DNA from: Bacillota bacterium
Lineage (GTDB): Bacteria; Bacillota; Desulfotomaculia; Desulfotomaculales; Desulforudaceae
Direction: 5' to 3'
Assembly: GCA_040757205.1 (NCBI GenBank)
Contig: JBFLXL010000002.1
Span: 186,001 to 250,000 of the forward strand
DNA length: 64,000 bases
This document shows, piece after piece, positions 24,933 to 32,503 of the stretch. Position 1 is the stretch's first letter. Each line of letters opens with the position of its first letter. Made by a program: the position numbers and the translations under genes. Below the pieces are notes generated by a model. It was not told the DNA's origin. It saw only the letters and a list, made by a program, of their open reading frames with translations, and did no database searches.

Positions 24933-25214
24933 ATGGCTTGGCGCGACGTGCGCAAAAAGATGCGGCGGACCATGGCCGACCTGCTGGAAATACCCGGCGA
25001 AATCGTTCTGGACCTGCCCAAGATCATCCTGGTGGGCAATGTCCAGGTGATTATTGAAAATCACCGCGGCATTGTCGAGTATACGACGGAGTCGGTGCGG
25101 GTGATCGTGCCGGTTGGTGAAGTCAGCTTGCGGGGCCGCGATCTGGTTTTGCGCCAAATCCTGCCCGACGAACTGTGCATCGAGGGGGAAATCCAGAGCT
25201 TAAACTTCACTTAG
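24933..25214 (+). CDS. yqfC: Sporulation protein YqfC
   Basis: A 93-residue protein with the YqfC pattern: basic N-terminus (RDVRKKMRRTMADLLEIPGE), then IVLDLPKIILVGNVQVIIEN and a beta-rich end (VIVPVGEVSLRGRDLVLRQI). YqfC and YqfD are mother-cell (sigma-E dependent in Bacillus) sporulation proteins of unknown biochemistry. It is followed 34 bases later by yqfD. A strong hairpin sits against its start. Confidence 0.92.
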   Translation: MAWRDVRKKMRRTMADLLEIPGEIVLDLPKIILVGNVQVIIENHRGIVEYTTESVRVIVPVGEVSLRGRDLVLRQILPDELCIEGEIQSLNFT

Positions 25215-25248
25215 CCCCACTCAATTAAGCCGACACTGGGGTGGAAGC

Positions 25249-26466
25249 GTGTTTGTATTGAAGATCCTGGCCTACCTGTTCGGCTACGTAACCATGGTGG
25301 TCAACGGACGAACCCTGGAGCGGTTTATCAACCTGGCGACCAGAAGGGGCATCTATTTTTGGGATATCCGGCGGCTGGACCAGGACCGGATCCTGATCAA
25401 GACCCGGTTGAGCGGCGTCAAACCACTGCGTCATGTCGCCCGGGACACGGGCAGCCGGTTCAAAATCGAAAGGCGCTTTGGACTGCCCTTCTTTCTGGGC
25501 CGGGCCCGGCGCCGGAAGACGCTGGCGCTGGGCGTGGTTTTTTTCCTGACCACGCTGTATGTTCTGTCCTCCTTTGTGTGGTTCATCCAGATTGAGGGGA
25601 ATGTTAAAATCGGAGAGCAGGAAATCATCGCCGCCGCCCGGGAAGCCGGCTTTTACCGTGGTGCGCCCAAGTGGCGTTTTGAGATATTCGCGGTGGAGGA
25701 GAAGATCAAGGAACGGCTTCCCGCCGTGGCCTGGGTCGGCCTGGAAATCAGAGGTACGCGGGCGCTGATCACCGTGGCCGAGAAGAAGTTCCTGCCGCCC
25801 GACCACGACGGGCCCTCCGATATCCTGGCGGCCAAGGCCGGCCTGGTGCGGGACGTGCTGGTCTTGAGTGGCCAGGCCCTCGTCCGGGAGGGGGATACGG
25901 TCTTCCCCGGGCAGCTCTTGATCTCGGGGGAAATCTGGCCCCCGGAAGCGCTCGATCCCCAGGGAGCGATTCTAAACGTTGAGCCCCGCCTGATACGGGC
26001 CCGGGGGATCGTCAACGCCCGGGTCTGGTACGAGGCCTACGGGGAATCGGCCCTGGTGGAGCACGCGCAAAAGCCCACCGGCCGGGAGGAGCGGCGCGTG
26101 GACGTGCGGCTCTTTGGGCGGCGGTTGGTGGTTTTGGGTCCAAGCGAGGATCCTTTTTCGAGCTTCCAGGCGTCCGAAACGGTATGGACGGGGCCGGGCT
26201 GGAGGAATTACTCCCTGCCCGTCGAAGTAATCACCACTGTTTTCCGGGAAACGAAGCCGCACCTGGTGCGCATAAGCCGGGAGGAGGCGTTGCGGTCGGC
26301 CACCGAACAAGCGCGCGGGATATTGAAGGAGCAAGTGCCGGCCGAGGCCGAGGTGCTGCACCGGCGGGTCGACCTGGTGCACACCAAAACCGCCGAGGAG
26401 TTGGTCAGGGTCCGGATCATCGTGGAAACCCTGGAGGACATCGGCGTGGAAAGACCGCGCTCGTAG
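25249..26466 (+). CDS. yqfD: Sporulation protein YqfD
   Basis: A 405-residue membrane protein. It has a cytoplasmic N-terminal domain of about 85 residues, one membrane segment (about 90-112, KTLALGVVFFLTTLYVLSSF) and a large outer domain with a POTRA-like opening (FVWFIQIEGNVKIGEQEIIA), in agreement with the YqfD family. The start is GTG 25249. The last 20 bases of the gene including the stop are tandemly duplicated (26448-26467, 26468-26487). Confidence 0.92.
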   Translation: MFVLKILAYLFGYVTMVVNGRTLERFINLATRRGIYFWDIRRLDQDRILIKTRLSGVKPLRHVARDTGSRFKIERRFGLPFFLGRARRRKTLALGVVFFLTTLYVLSSFVWFIQIEGNVKIGEQEIIAAAREAGFYRGAPKWRFEIFAVEEKIKERLPAVAWVGLEIRGTRALITVAEKKFLPPDHDGPSDILAAKAGLVRDVLVLSGQALVREGDTVFPGQLLISGEIWPPEALDPQGAILNVEPRLIRARGIVNARVWYEAYGESALVEHAQKPTGREERRVDVRLFGRRLVVLGPSEDPFSSFQASETVWTGPGWRNYSLPVEVITTVFRETKPHLVRISREEALRSATEQARGILKEQVPAEAEVLHRRVDLVHTKTAEELVRVRIIVETLEDIGVERPRS

Positions 26467-26518
26467 TGGAAAGACCGCGCCCGTAGTTGATTGAATTCCC
26501 AAGGAGGAGAATTCTTTA

Positions 26519-27490
26519 TTGACGGAACAGGTTGAAAAGAGGATTGTGGTTCAGGACCCCCGGGTGGCGGCCGCCATTGTCGGGAACTACGATGAACACC
26601 TGGCCGTTCTGGAGGACGACCTGGGGGTGCGCCTGGTGCTGCGCAACGGGGAGATGATCCTTTTCGGCACTCCGGAGCAGGTCGCCGAGGGGCAGGAAGT
26701 CATCCGCCAACTGGAGGCCTTCTTCCTGGAGCGCCGCGACTTGACGCCTTCCGACGTCAAGTATATCATCAATAGCGTACGTGCCGGGGAGCAGGCGGGC
26801 CTGGCGGGCCTGGCGCGCGAAGTGATCCTGACCACCCCGCGGGGCAAGCCGGTGCGGCCCAAGACGCTGGGACAGCAGAAATACGTCCGGGCCATGTCCG
26901 AAAAGGATGTGGTTTTTGCCATCGGGCCGGCTGGGACCGGGAAGACCTACCTGGCCGTGGTGATGGCGGTGCGGGCGTTGCGCAACAAAGAAGTGGGCCG
27001 CCTGATCCTGACCCGGCCGGCCGTGGAGGCCGGTGAGAAACTCGGGTTTTTGCCCGGGGACCTTCAGGAAAAGGTCGACCCGTATTTGCGTCCCTTGTAC
27101 GACAGCTTGTTTGACGTGCTGGGCGTGGAAAGCACCCGGCGTTACCTGGACCGGCACATTATCGAAATCGCTCCCCTGGCCTACATGCGGGGACGGACGC
27201 TCGAGGACGCCTTCATCATCCTGGATGAGGCGCAAAACACCACCCCGGAGCAAATGAAGATGTTCCTGACCCGGATGGGTTTTGGGTCCCAGACGGTGGT
27301 TACCGGTGACATCACTCAGGTCGATTTGCCCAGGGGACAGGCCTCCGGGCTGATCGAGGCCGAAGAGGTGCTCTCGGGGACCGCCGGGATCGAATTCATC
27401 TACCTGACCGGGGCCGACACCGTCCGTCACGCGCTGGTGATCAAGATCGTGGAAGCCTACGAGCGGGCCGGGAGGCTGAAAGAGGAGTGA
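26519..27490 (+). CDS. phoH: PhoH-like ATPase/RNA helicase-type protein
   Basis: A 323-residue P-loop protein: N-terminal KH-like region, Walker A GPAGTGKT near residue 140, LTRPAVEAGEKLGFLPGDLQ and Walker B IILDEAQNTTPEQMKMFLTR near residue 237. PhoH proteins are predicted ATPases involved in RNA metabolism, often next to ybeY. TTG start behind AAGGAGGAGAA. It is part of the conserved yqfC-yqfD-phoH-pgpH-ybeY cluster. Confidence 0.92.
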   Translation: MTEQVEKRIVVQDPRVAAAIVGNYDEHLAVLEDDLGVRLVLRNGEMILFGTPEQVAEGQEVIRQLEAFFLERRDLTPSDVKYIINSVRAGEQAGLAGLAREVILTTPRGKPVRPKTLGQQKYVRAMSEKDVVFAIGPAGTGKTYLAVVMAVRALRNKEVGRLILTRPAVEAGEKLGFLPGDLQEKVDPYLRPLYDSLFDVLGVESTRRYLDRHIIEIAPLAYMRGRTLEDAFIILDEAQNTTPEQMKMFLTRMGFGSQTVVTGDITQVDLPRGQASGLIEAEEVLSGTAGIEFIYLTGADTVRHALVIKIVEAYERAGRLKEE

Positions 27491-27497
27491 CCGCCTA

Positions 27498-29675
27498 GTG
27501 GGTCTGCGTGACCTGGTGGTATACGCCGGGCGCGGCGTGCCTTCCGTTTTCCGCAGTCAGAAGGTCCGCCGGGCGGGTGCGGCCTTGTTGTTCCTGTTGT
27601 TCTTGACCCTCATCGTCTGCGTCGACTTCTTCCCCCAGCAGGTGCGCCTGCAGGCGGGACAGGCCTCCCCGGATACCATCAAGGCTCCGGAAACCACCAC
27701 CTTTGAGGACCGGGTCAAAACCGAGGAAGCCCGGCAGCGGGCCGCCCAGATGGTGGCCCGGCAGTACGATTTTGACCCGCAGGTCACCCTGGCCGTGCGC
27801 GAGGAGATAACGGACGTCATGTCCGGAATCAGGGACGCGCAGCAGGACGAAAACAAGAACACCCAGGAGAAGGTTGAGGCCCTCAAGCAAGTCATTCCCT
27901 TCACCTTGCCGGCCGATGCGCTGGCAAGCCTGGCCGGAGGAGACCCGGCGACCACCACCGCGGTGGAAAAAGAACTGACCGTGATGGTCACCCGGGCGAT
28001 GGAAACCGGTCAAGGGGTGGCCGAGGAGAACCTGGCGGACACCAAGCAGTCTCTGGCCGAGGGTATCAGGGACGCCGGCTGGAGCCGGTCGTACGAGTTG
28101 CTGGCCCAAGACCTGGTCAATACCCTGCTGCGGCCGAACGCCTTTTACAACGCGTCGCGCACCGAACAACTGCGGCAGGCGGCCATGGACCAGGTGGCGC
28201 CGATCCAGTTGACTTTGCTGAAGGGGCAGAAGATCATCGGCGAAGGGGAGATCGTCACCTCGGAGCACCTGGTGAAACTCCAGGCCGCCGGAGTGTTGCA
28301 ACCGCCCCTGCCCTTCAAAAGCGTTCTGGGCACAATGCTCTTGATGGTGCTCCTGATGGGGGCCGTGCTGTTTTACATCCGGCGCGAGCACCGGGAGATA
28401 TACGGGAATGTCGCTTACCTTTACATGTTGGGGATCATCGTCCTGGCCGTAATGGGGATCGGCAAGGTGCTGGTGGCCACCCAGGTCACGCAATGGCCCG
28501 AGTTCGGCCGGCTGATGGGCTACGGGGTGCCGGTGGCGTCCGTGGGGATGCTGGTGGCGATCCTGCTGGATTTCCGCCTGGCGCTGATCATGGTGGTTGT
28601 TTTGGCGGTTCTGGTCGGGGTCATGACGGGGAACGACATGCGCTTTGCCCTAGTCGGCCTCCTGGGCGGGATGGCCGGGGTGTTCAGCGTGTCCAAACTC
28701 AGCCAGCGCACCGACCTGGTCCGGGCCGGGGCCTGGGTCGCGGTGGCGAACATCGCGGCCATAATGACGATCGGGCTGGTGACCGATACCTCCTGGGGCC
28801 TTTTGCTGATGTCCGGCCTGATCCTGGGCACGGCCAACGGCCTTTTGTCCTCGGTGTTGGCGAACGGGGCGCTGCCCTTCCTGGAGAGTTCCTTCCGGAT
28901 CACCAGCGCGGTCAAGCTCCTGGAATTGGCCAACCCCGGCCAGCCCCTGTTGAAGCGGCTCCTGCTGGACGCTCCCGGGACCTACCACCACAGCATCCTG
29001 GTGGGAAATCTGGCGGAGGCGGGGGCGGAAGCGGTGGGTGCGGACACCATCCTGGTCCGGGTGGGCGCCTACTACCACGACATAGGAAAAATCCGGCGTC
29101 CTTATTTCTTCATCGAGAATCAACTGACGACGGAAAACCCGCACGACAAGATTACACCGGGGCTGTCCACCCTGGTCTTGAACGCCCACGTCAAGGACGG
29201 GGTGGAGTTCGCGCGGGAAGTCAAGCTGCCCCAGGCGATTGTGGACATCATCGAGCAGCACCACGGGACGAGCCTCATCACTTTCTTCTACCACAAGGCG
29301 CTGCAGCAGGACGCGAAGAACCTGGTGCGGGAGGAGGACTTCCGCTACGAAGGTCCCAAACCGCAGACCAGAGAAGCGGCGCTGATTATGCTGGCCGATA
29401 CGGTGGAGGCGGCGGTGCGGTCGGTTCCCAACCCGACGTCGGGCCAGATCGAGGGCCTGATCCGCAAGGTGATCAAGGACAAGCTGGCCGACGGGCAGCT
29501 GGACGAGTGCGACTTGCACTTCCGGGACCTGGAACTGATCGCGGCCGCCTTCGGCCGGGTGTTCACCGGTATTTATCACCACCGGATTGAGTATCCTGAC
29601 GGTAAGGAGATCGAGAGGAGACGGGCCGGAAATGACCGTCGTCATAAGCAACTTACAGGAAACAGTCCCGGTTGA
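27498..29675 (+). CDS. pgpH: 7TM-HD family cyclic-di-AMP phosphodiesterase PgpH (YqfF)
   Basis: A 725-residue protein: first membrane helix (about 19-40), a large extracellular 7TMR-HD domain (about 45-265), seven membrane segments (about 275-455) and a cytoplasmic HD domain with YHHSILVGNLAEAGAEA, YYHDIGKI and VDIIEQHHGTSL. PgpH hydrolyses c-di-AMP to pApA. The start is GTG behind GAGGAGTGACC. Its 3' end overlaps ybeY by 44 bases. Confidence 0.94.
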   Translation: MGLRDLVVYAGRGVPSVFRSQKVRRAGAALLFLLFLTLIVCVDFFPQQVRLQAGQASPDTIKAPETTTFEDRVKTEEARQRAAQMVARQYDFDPQVTLAVREEITDVMSGIRDAQQDENKNTQEKVEALKQVIPFTLPADALASLAGGDPATTTAVEKELTVMVTRAMETGQGVAEENLADTKQSLAEGIRDAGWSRSYELLAQDLVNTLLRPNAFYNASRTEQLRQAAMDQVAPIQLTLLKGQKIIGEGEIVTSEHLVKLQAAGVLQPPLPFKSVLGTMLLMVLLMGAVLFYIRREHREIYGNVAYLYMLGIIVLAVMGIGKVLVATQVTQWPEFGRLMGYGVPVASVGMLVAILLDFRLALIMVVVLAVLVGVMTGNDMRFALVGLLGGMAGVFSVSKLSQRTDLVRAGAWVAVANIAAIMTIGLVTDTSWGLLLMSGLILGTANGLLSSVLANGALPFLESSFRITSAVKLLELANPGQPLLKRLLLDAPGTYHHSILVGNLAEAGAEAVGADTILVRVGAYYHDIGKIRRPYFFIENQLTTENPHDKITPGLSTLVLNAHVKDGVEFAREVKLPQAIVDIIEQHHGTSLITFFYHKALQQDAKNLVREEDFRYEGPKPQTREAALIMLADTVEAAVRSVPNPTSGQIEGLIRKVIKDKLADGQLDECDLHFRDLELIAAAFGRVFTGIYHHRIEYPDGKEIERRRAGNDRRHKQLTGNSPG

Positions 29676-30654
29676 TGAGCGCCTGGCCTCCCTCGTCACC
29701 AGAGCCGTCGAGTCGGCATTGGCCGGGAGGATGCCTGAGCCGCGTCCAGCAAAAACCGGACCAAAGCCTTCTTCACCGATGGCCGTCGAGTCGGCATTGG
29801 CCGGGGGCGCCGGGCCGCGGGTCGAAGTGAGCGTCGCCCTGGTGGACGACGGCTACATCCACGACCTCAACCGCCGTTTCCGGGGACAAGACCGGCCCAC
29901 CGACGTCTTGTCCTTCCCCATGGGCGAAGAGGAGCCCGGGGCCGGAGATGAACCGGGTGTTTTGCTCCTGGGCGACGTGGTGATCTCCCTGCCGGCGGCG
30001 GTGCGCCAGGCTGCCGAATACGGTCACGGGCTCGCCTGGGAGGTTGCCCGGTTGGCTGTGCACGGCACCCTGCACCTGCTCGGTTACGATCACGAAAGGG
30101 ATGAGGACGCGCGCCGGATGCAGGAACGCGAAGACGCCGTACTCGCCGCGCTGGAGGAGGCCGTACTCGCCGCGCTGGAGGAGTGGGAAAAAAGGGGGAC
30201 TGTCCCCCTTTCCCCAGGGGACTGTCCCCCTTTTTTCCCCAGTCCCCCTTCTCCCGCGCTGTCCGACAGCGAGCTTGCCGAACGGGCCCTGGCGGCCCTT
30301 CAAAACGCTTATGCGCCTTACTCCGGATTCCGGGTGGGGGCCGCGCTCCTGGTTCCCGGCGGCCGGGTCTTCACTGGGTGCAACGTGGAAAACGCTTCGT
30401 ACGGCCTTACGGTCTGTGCTGAACGGGCCGCCGTGGTTTCGGCCGTGGCCGCCGGGGTCCGGGAGTTTACGGCCCTGGCGGTGGCCGTGGAAGGAGAGAA
30501 GACCGCGCTTCCCTGCGGCGCCTGCCTCCAGGTGTTGAGTGAATTCGCGCCCGAGCTTCGCCTGATCCTGGCCAACGGCCGCGGCGAGTTCACGGTGAGA
30601 ACCCTCTCCGAGCTTCTGCCCGAAGCTTTCCGCCTGCACAGAACGGACGCCTGA
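29632..30654 (+). CDS. Fused YbeY endoribonuclease and cytidine deaminase
   Basis: One 340-residue frame encodes two enzymes. Residues about 1-170 are YbeY (rRNA maturation RNase) with the zinc motif HGTLHLLGYDH. Residues about 210-335 are cytidine deaminase with GCNVENASYGLTVCAERAA and PCGACLQVLSEF. They are normally separate genes, often with dgkA between. The linker (about 171-205) is encoded by a tandem 24-bp duplication (30136-30183) and two GGGGACTGTCCCC dyads (30194-30229). YbeY also carries a duplicated VESALAG segment (29704-29727, 29782-29805). The sequence shows no stop or new ribosome-binding site between the parts, so a fusion protein is expected. Confidence 0.88.
   Translation: MTVVISNLQETVPVDERLASLVTRAVESALAGRMPEPRPAKTGPKPSSPMAVESALAGGAGPRVEVSVALVDDGYIHDLNRRFRGQDRPTDVLSFPMGEEEPGAGDEPGVLLLGDVVISLPAAVRQAAEYGHGLAWEVARLAVHGTLHLLGYDHERDEDARRMQEREDAVLAALEEAVLAALEEWEKRGTVPLSPGDCPPFFPSPPSPALSDSELAERALAALQNAYAPYSGFRVGAALLVPGGRVFTGCNVENASYGLTVCAERAAVVSAVAAGVREFTALAVAVEGEKTALPCGACLQVLSEFAPELRLILANGRGEFTVRTLSELLPEAFRLHRTDA
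30136..30240. repeat. Tandem 24-bp duplication plus paired GGGGACTGTCCCC dyads inside ybeY-cdd
   Basis: Two copies of a 24-bp unit (30136-30159, 30160-30183) are followed by two dyads, GGGGGACTGTCCCCC (30194-30208) and GGGGACTGTCCCC (30217-30229). Similar paired dyads lie at 49867-49911 and 51525-51577. The whole block is translated as the interdomain linker. Confidence 0.88.
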
Positions 30655-30657
30655 CTT

Positions 30658-30769
30658 TTATAACGCAAGCAGATCAGGGCTTGCAGAGATTGGAACCCGT
30701 GGGCTACTTCGTTGTGCATCTCGGCGGCCGTTATAACGCAAGCAAATCAGGGCTTGCAGGGATTGGAAC
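30658..30769. repeat. Two 39-nt direct repeats with 34-nt spacer (CRISPR-like doublet)
   Basis: Copies at 30658-30696 and 30731-30769 begin TTATAACGCAAGC and end GATTGGAAC, differ at two positions and contain an internal inverted repeat GCAAGC/GCTTGC. The repeat length, the 34-nt spacer, the internal dyad and the ATTGGAAC end resemble a one-spacer CRISPR unit. No cas gene is present, and this window contains many other spaced duplications, so a non-CRISPR origin is equally possible. Confidence 0.55.
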
Positions 30770-30859
30770 AAATAACGGAGAAAAAATAGCGGGCTGCGGG
30801 TATTTTACGTGCGTGGGTCCTGCCGCCTGCAACACCGGGGCGGGGCCAAGCCGACTTAA

Positions 30860-31780
30860 ATGAAAGGCAAAAGCAACGCAATGAGTGAACCGCCGGAACA
30901 CCGGTCCGGATTCGTGACCATCATCGGGCGTCCCAACGTGGGCAAGTCCACGCTCTTGAACAGCCTGGTCGGCCGCAAGGTGGCGATCATTTCCGACAAG
31001 CCCCAGACCACCAGGCACCGCATTCGGGCCGTGCTCACCAGAGACGACGCGCAGGTGGTGTTCGTGGACACTCCGGGGATTCACAAGCCCAAACACCAGC
31101 TGGGGCGGATGATGGTCGATACGGCCTTGAAGACCCTGAAGGACGTGGACCTGATTTTGTTCCTGATCGAGGCGCACCGGGAGAGCGGACCGGGGGACGA
31201 GTTCATTCTGGAACGCCTGGCCGGGATAAGCACGCCGGTGTTCCTGGTGATCAACAAAGTCGACCTGGTCGCCAAGCCCAGGCTCCTGCCGCTCATCGAC
31301 GAGATGCGCCGGAAGATGGAGTTTCGAGAAATTGTGCCGCTTTCCGCCCGGACGGGAGAGAACACCGGCCTTTTGGTCGACCTGGTGGTCGGGTGCCTGC
31401 CTGCGGGACCGCGGTACTATCCTGAAGACACCGTGTCCGACCAGGCCGAAGAAGTGATCTTGGCCGAACTGGTGCGGGAGAAAGTACTCCATTTGACCGC
31501 CCAGGAGGTGCCCCACAGCGTGGCCGTGGTCGTCGCAGAAGTGTTCCCGGGCCAAAAAGGGGTGACGGTGATCCGGGCCGACGTAATTGTGGAGCGGGAA
31601 TCACAGAAAGCGATTCTGATCGGTGAAGGCGGCCGGATGTTGAAGAACATCGGGCGGCTGGCCCGGGAGGAGATCGAGAGCCTGCTCGGCGTGCGGGTGT
31701 ACCTGGAACTGTGGGTGAAAGTCAAGCCCAAATGGCGCCGGGACGAACGGCAACTGCAGCACCTGGGCTTCAAGGACTGA
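30860..31780 (+). CDS. era: GTPase Era
   Basis: A 306-residue protein. G1 IGRPNVGKSTLLNSLVG, G3 DTPGIHKP, G4 NKVD, and a C-terminal KH domain with ILIGEGGRMLKNIGRLAREE. Era binds the 3' end of 16S rRNA and helps 30S assembly. The start is ATG 30860 or 30881 (MSEPPEH); neither has a strong ribosome-binding site. recO, which often follows era, is absent here; a terminator follows. Confidence 0.96.
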   Translation: MKGKSNAMSEPPEHRSGFVTIIGRPNVGKSTLLNSLVGRKVAIISDKPQTTRHRIRAVLTRDDAQVVFVDTPGIHKPKHQLGRMMVDTALKTLKDVDLILFLIEAHRESGPGDEFILERLAGISTPVFLVINKVDLVAKPRLLPLIDEMRRKMEFREIVPLSARTGENTGLLVDLVVGCLPAGPRYYPEDTVSDQAEEVILAELVREKVLHLTAQEVPHSVAVVVAEVFPGQKGVTVIRADVIVERESQKAILIGEGGRMLKNIGRLAREEIESLLGVRVYLELWVKVKPKWRRDERQLQHLGFKD

Positions 31781-31783
31781 CGG

Positions 31784-31828
31784 GGTCAGACCTCAAAACT
31801 TCAAAAAAGACTCTGACCGCTTTTTTTT
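31784..31828 (+). terminator. Intrinsic terminator after era
   Basis: GGTCAGA, a 21-base loop, TCTGACC, then GC and eight T. Confidence 0.75.
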
Positions 31829-32214
31829 ACCCCTTAAATTTTCTGCGCTGGAAGGATTAAACATCTAAGGGGCGAATAACCTCCACATGGCTTGCAATGC
31901 GCAGCGTACCGATGTGCTGGGCCTGTCACCGGTTCTATGGACCGGCGGTTTGGGAGAAGCCCCGCCCGGTGGCTTACCGGGTAATCGCGTGCCATCCGGC
32001 CCCGGTGTCCGTGCCGGGGATACGGTTCACACCAAGGCGAGAACTGATGCTCCTCCCAAAAGACCTGCCAGTGGTCTGGAAGAAACGGTCAAATGCAGGG
32101 GTACGCTGTGTTTTTTTTGGTTCAAGCAGGAGAAAGAGCGCCTCTGAAGAATACCGCTGTATATGCCCCGTGTCAGCACAGCGCTTTCAACATTGCAAGG
32201 GGGGTGGACCGTAG
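31829..32214. other. Gap without a convincing gene
   Basis: About 386 bases between the era terminator and the small gene at 32215. Two overlapping open frames (starting 31887 and 31897) exist but have arginine/proline/cysteine-rich translations without domain character and no ribosome-binding site. I see no RNA gene or clear hairpin apart from short local ones. Confidence 0.5.
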
Positions 32215-32445
32215 ATGGCGGGCAGTGTGGACGGGGGCCACAAGTGGGCGTTGAAGGAATGCCTGCGGCGGGCGCTCAACGATATGCAGGGGAACGAGAT
32301 CAAAGAACACGTGCGGAAGCATTACCGGACCTTGTGTGAGAATTTCAGCGTGTCTTGCGACCTGGACCCGGAACTCATCGACGCCTGGGTGGAAGAGCAG
32401 TGGAAGCTTTGGGCCAACTCCCTGGAGAAGGAACAGATCCGGTAG
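32215..32445 (+). CDS. Small hypothetical protein
   Basis: A 76-residue soluble, helical, charged protein (WALKECLRRALNDMQGNEIK; DLDPELIDAWVEEQWKLWAN) with two cysteines in a CENFSVSC pattern. No family recognised. The ATG has a G-rich region (AAGGGGGGTGG) upstream. It is followed directly by a hairpin shared with the convergent adhE gene. Coding is supported by codon-position GC bias and by the reasonable amino-acid composition. Confidence 0.55.
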   Translation: MAGSVDGGHKWALKECLRRALNDMQGNEIKEHVRKHYRTLCENFSVSCDLDPELIDAWVEEQWKLWANSLEKEQIR

Positions 32446-32470
32446 GAATTGATCATACCGGTATTATTGA

Positions 32471-32501
32471 GACCCCATTCGCCGAAGCGGCGGGTGGGGT
32501 C
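32471..32501. terminator. Bidirectional hairpin between small ORF and adhE
   Basis: GACCCCA, TTCGCC..GGCGGG and TGGGGTC form a long hairpin between the two convergent 3' ends. U-runs are weak on both sides. Confidence 0.6.
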
Positions 32502-32503
32502 TT

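Noticed and set aside
31887-32214. Overlapping small frames between era and the 76-residue gene
   Set aside because: No family resemblance, ribosome-binding site or consistent codon bias.
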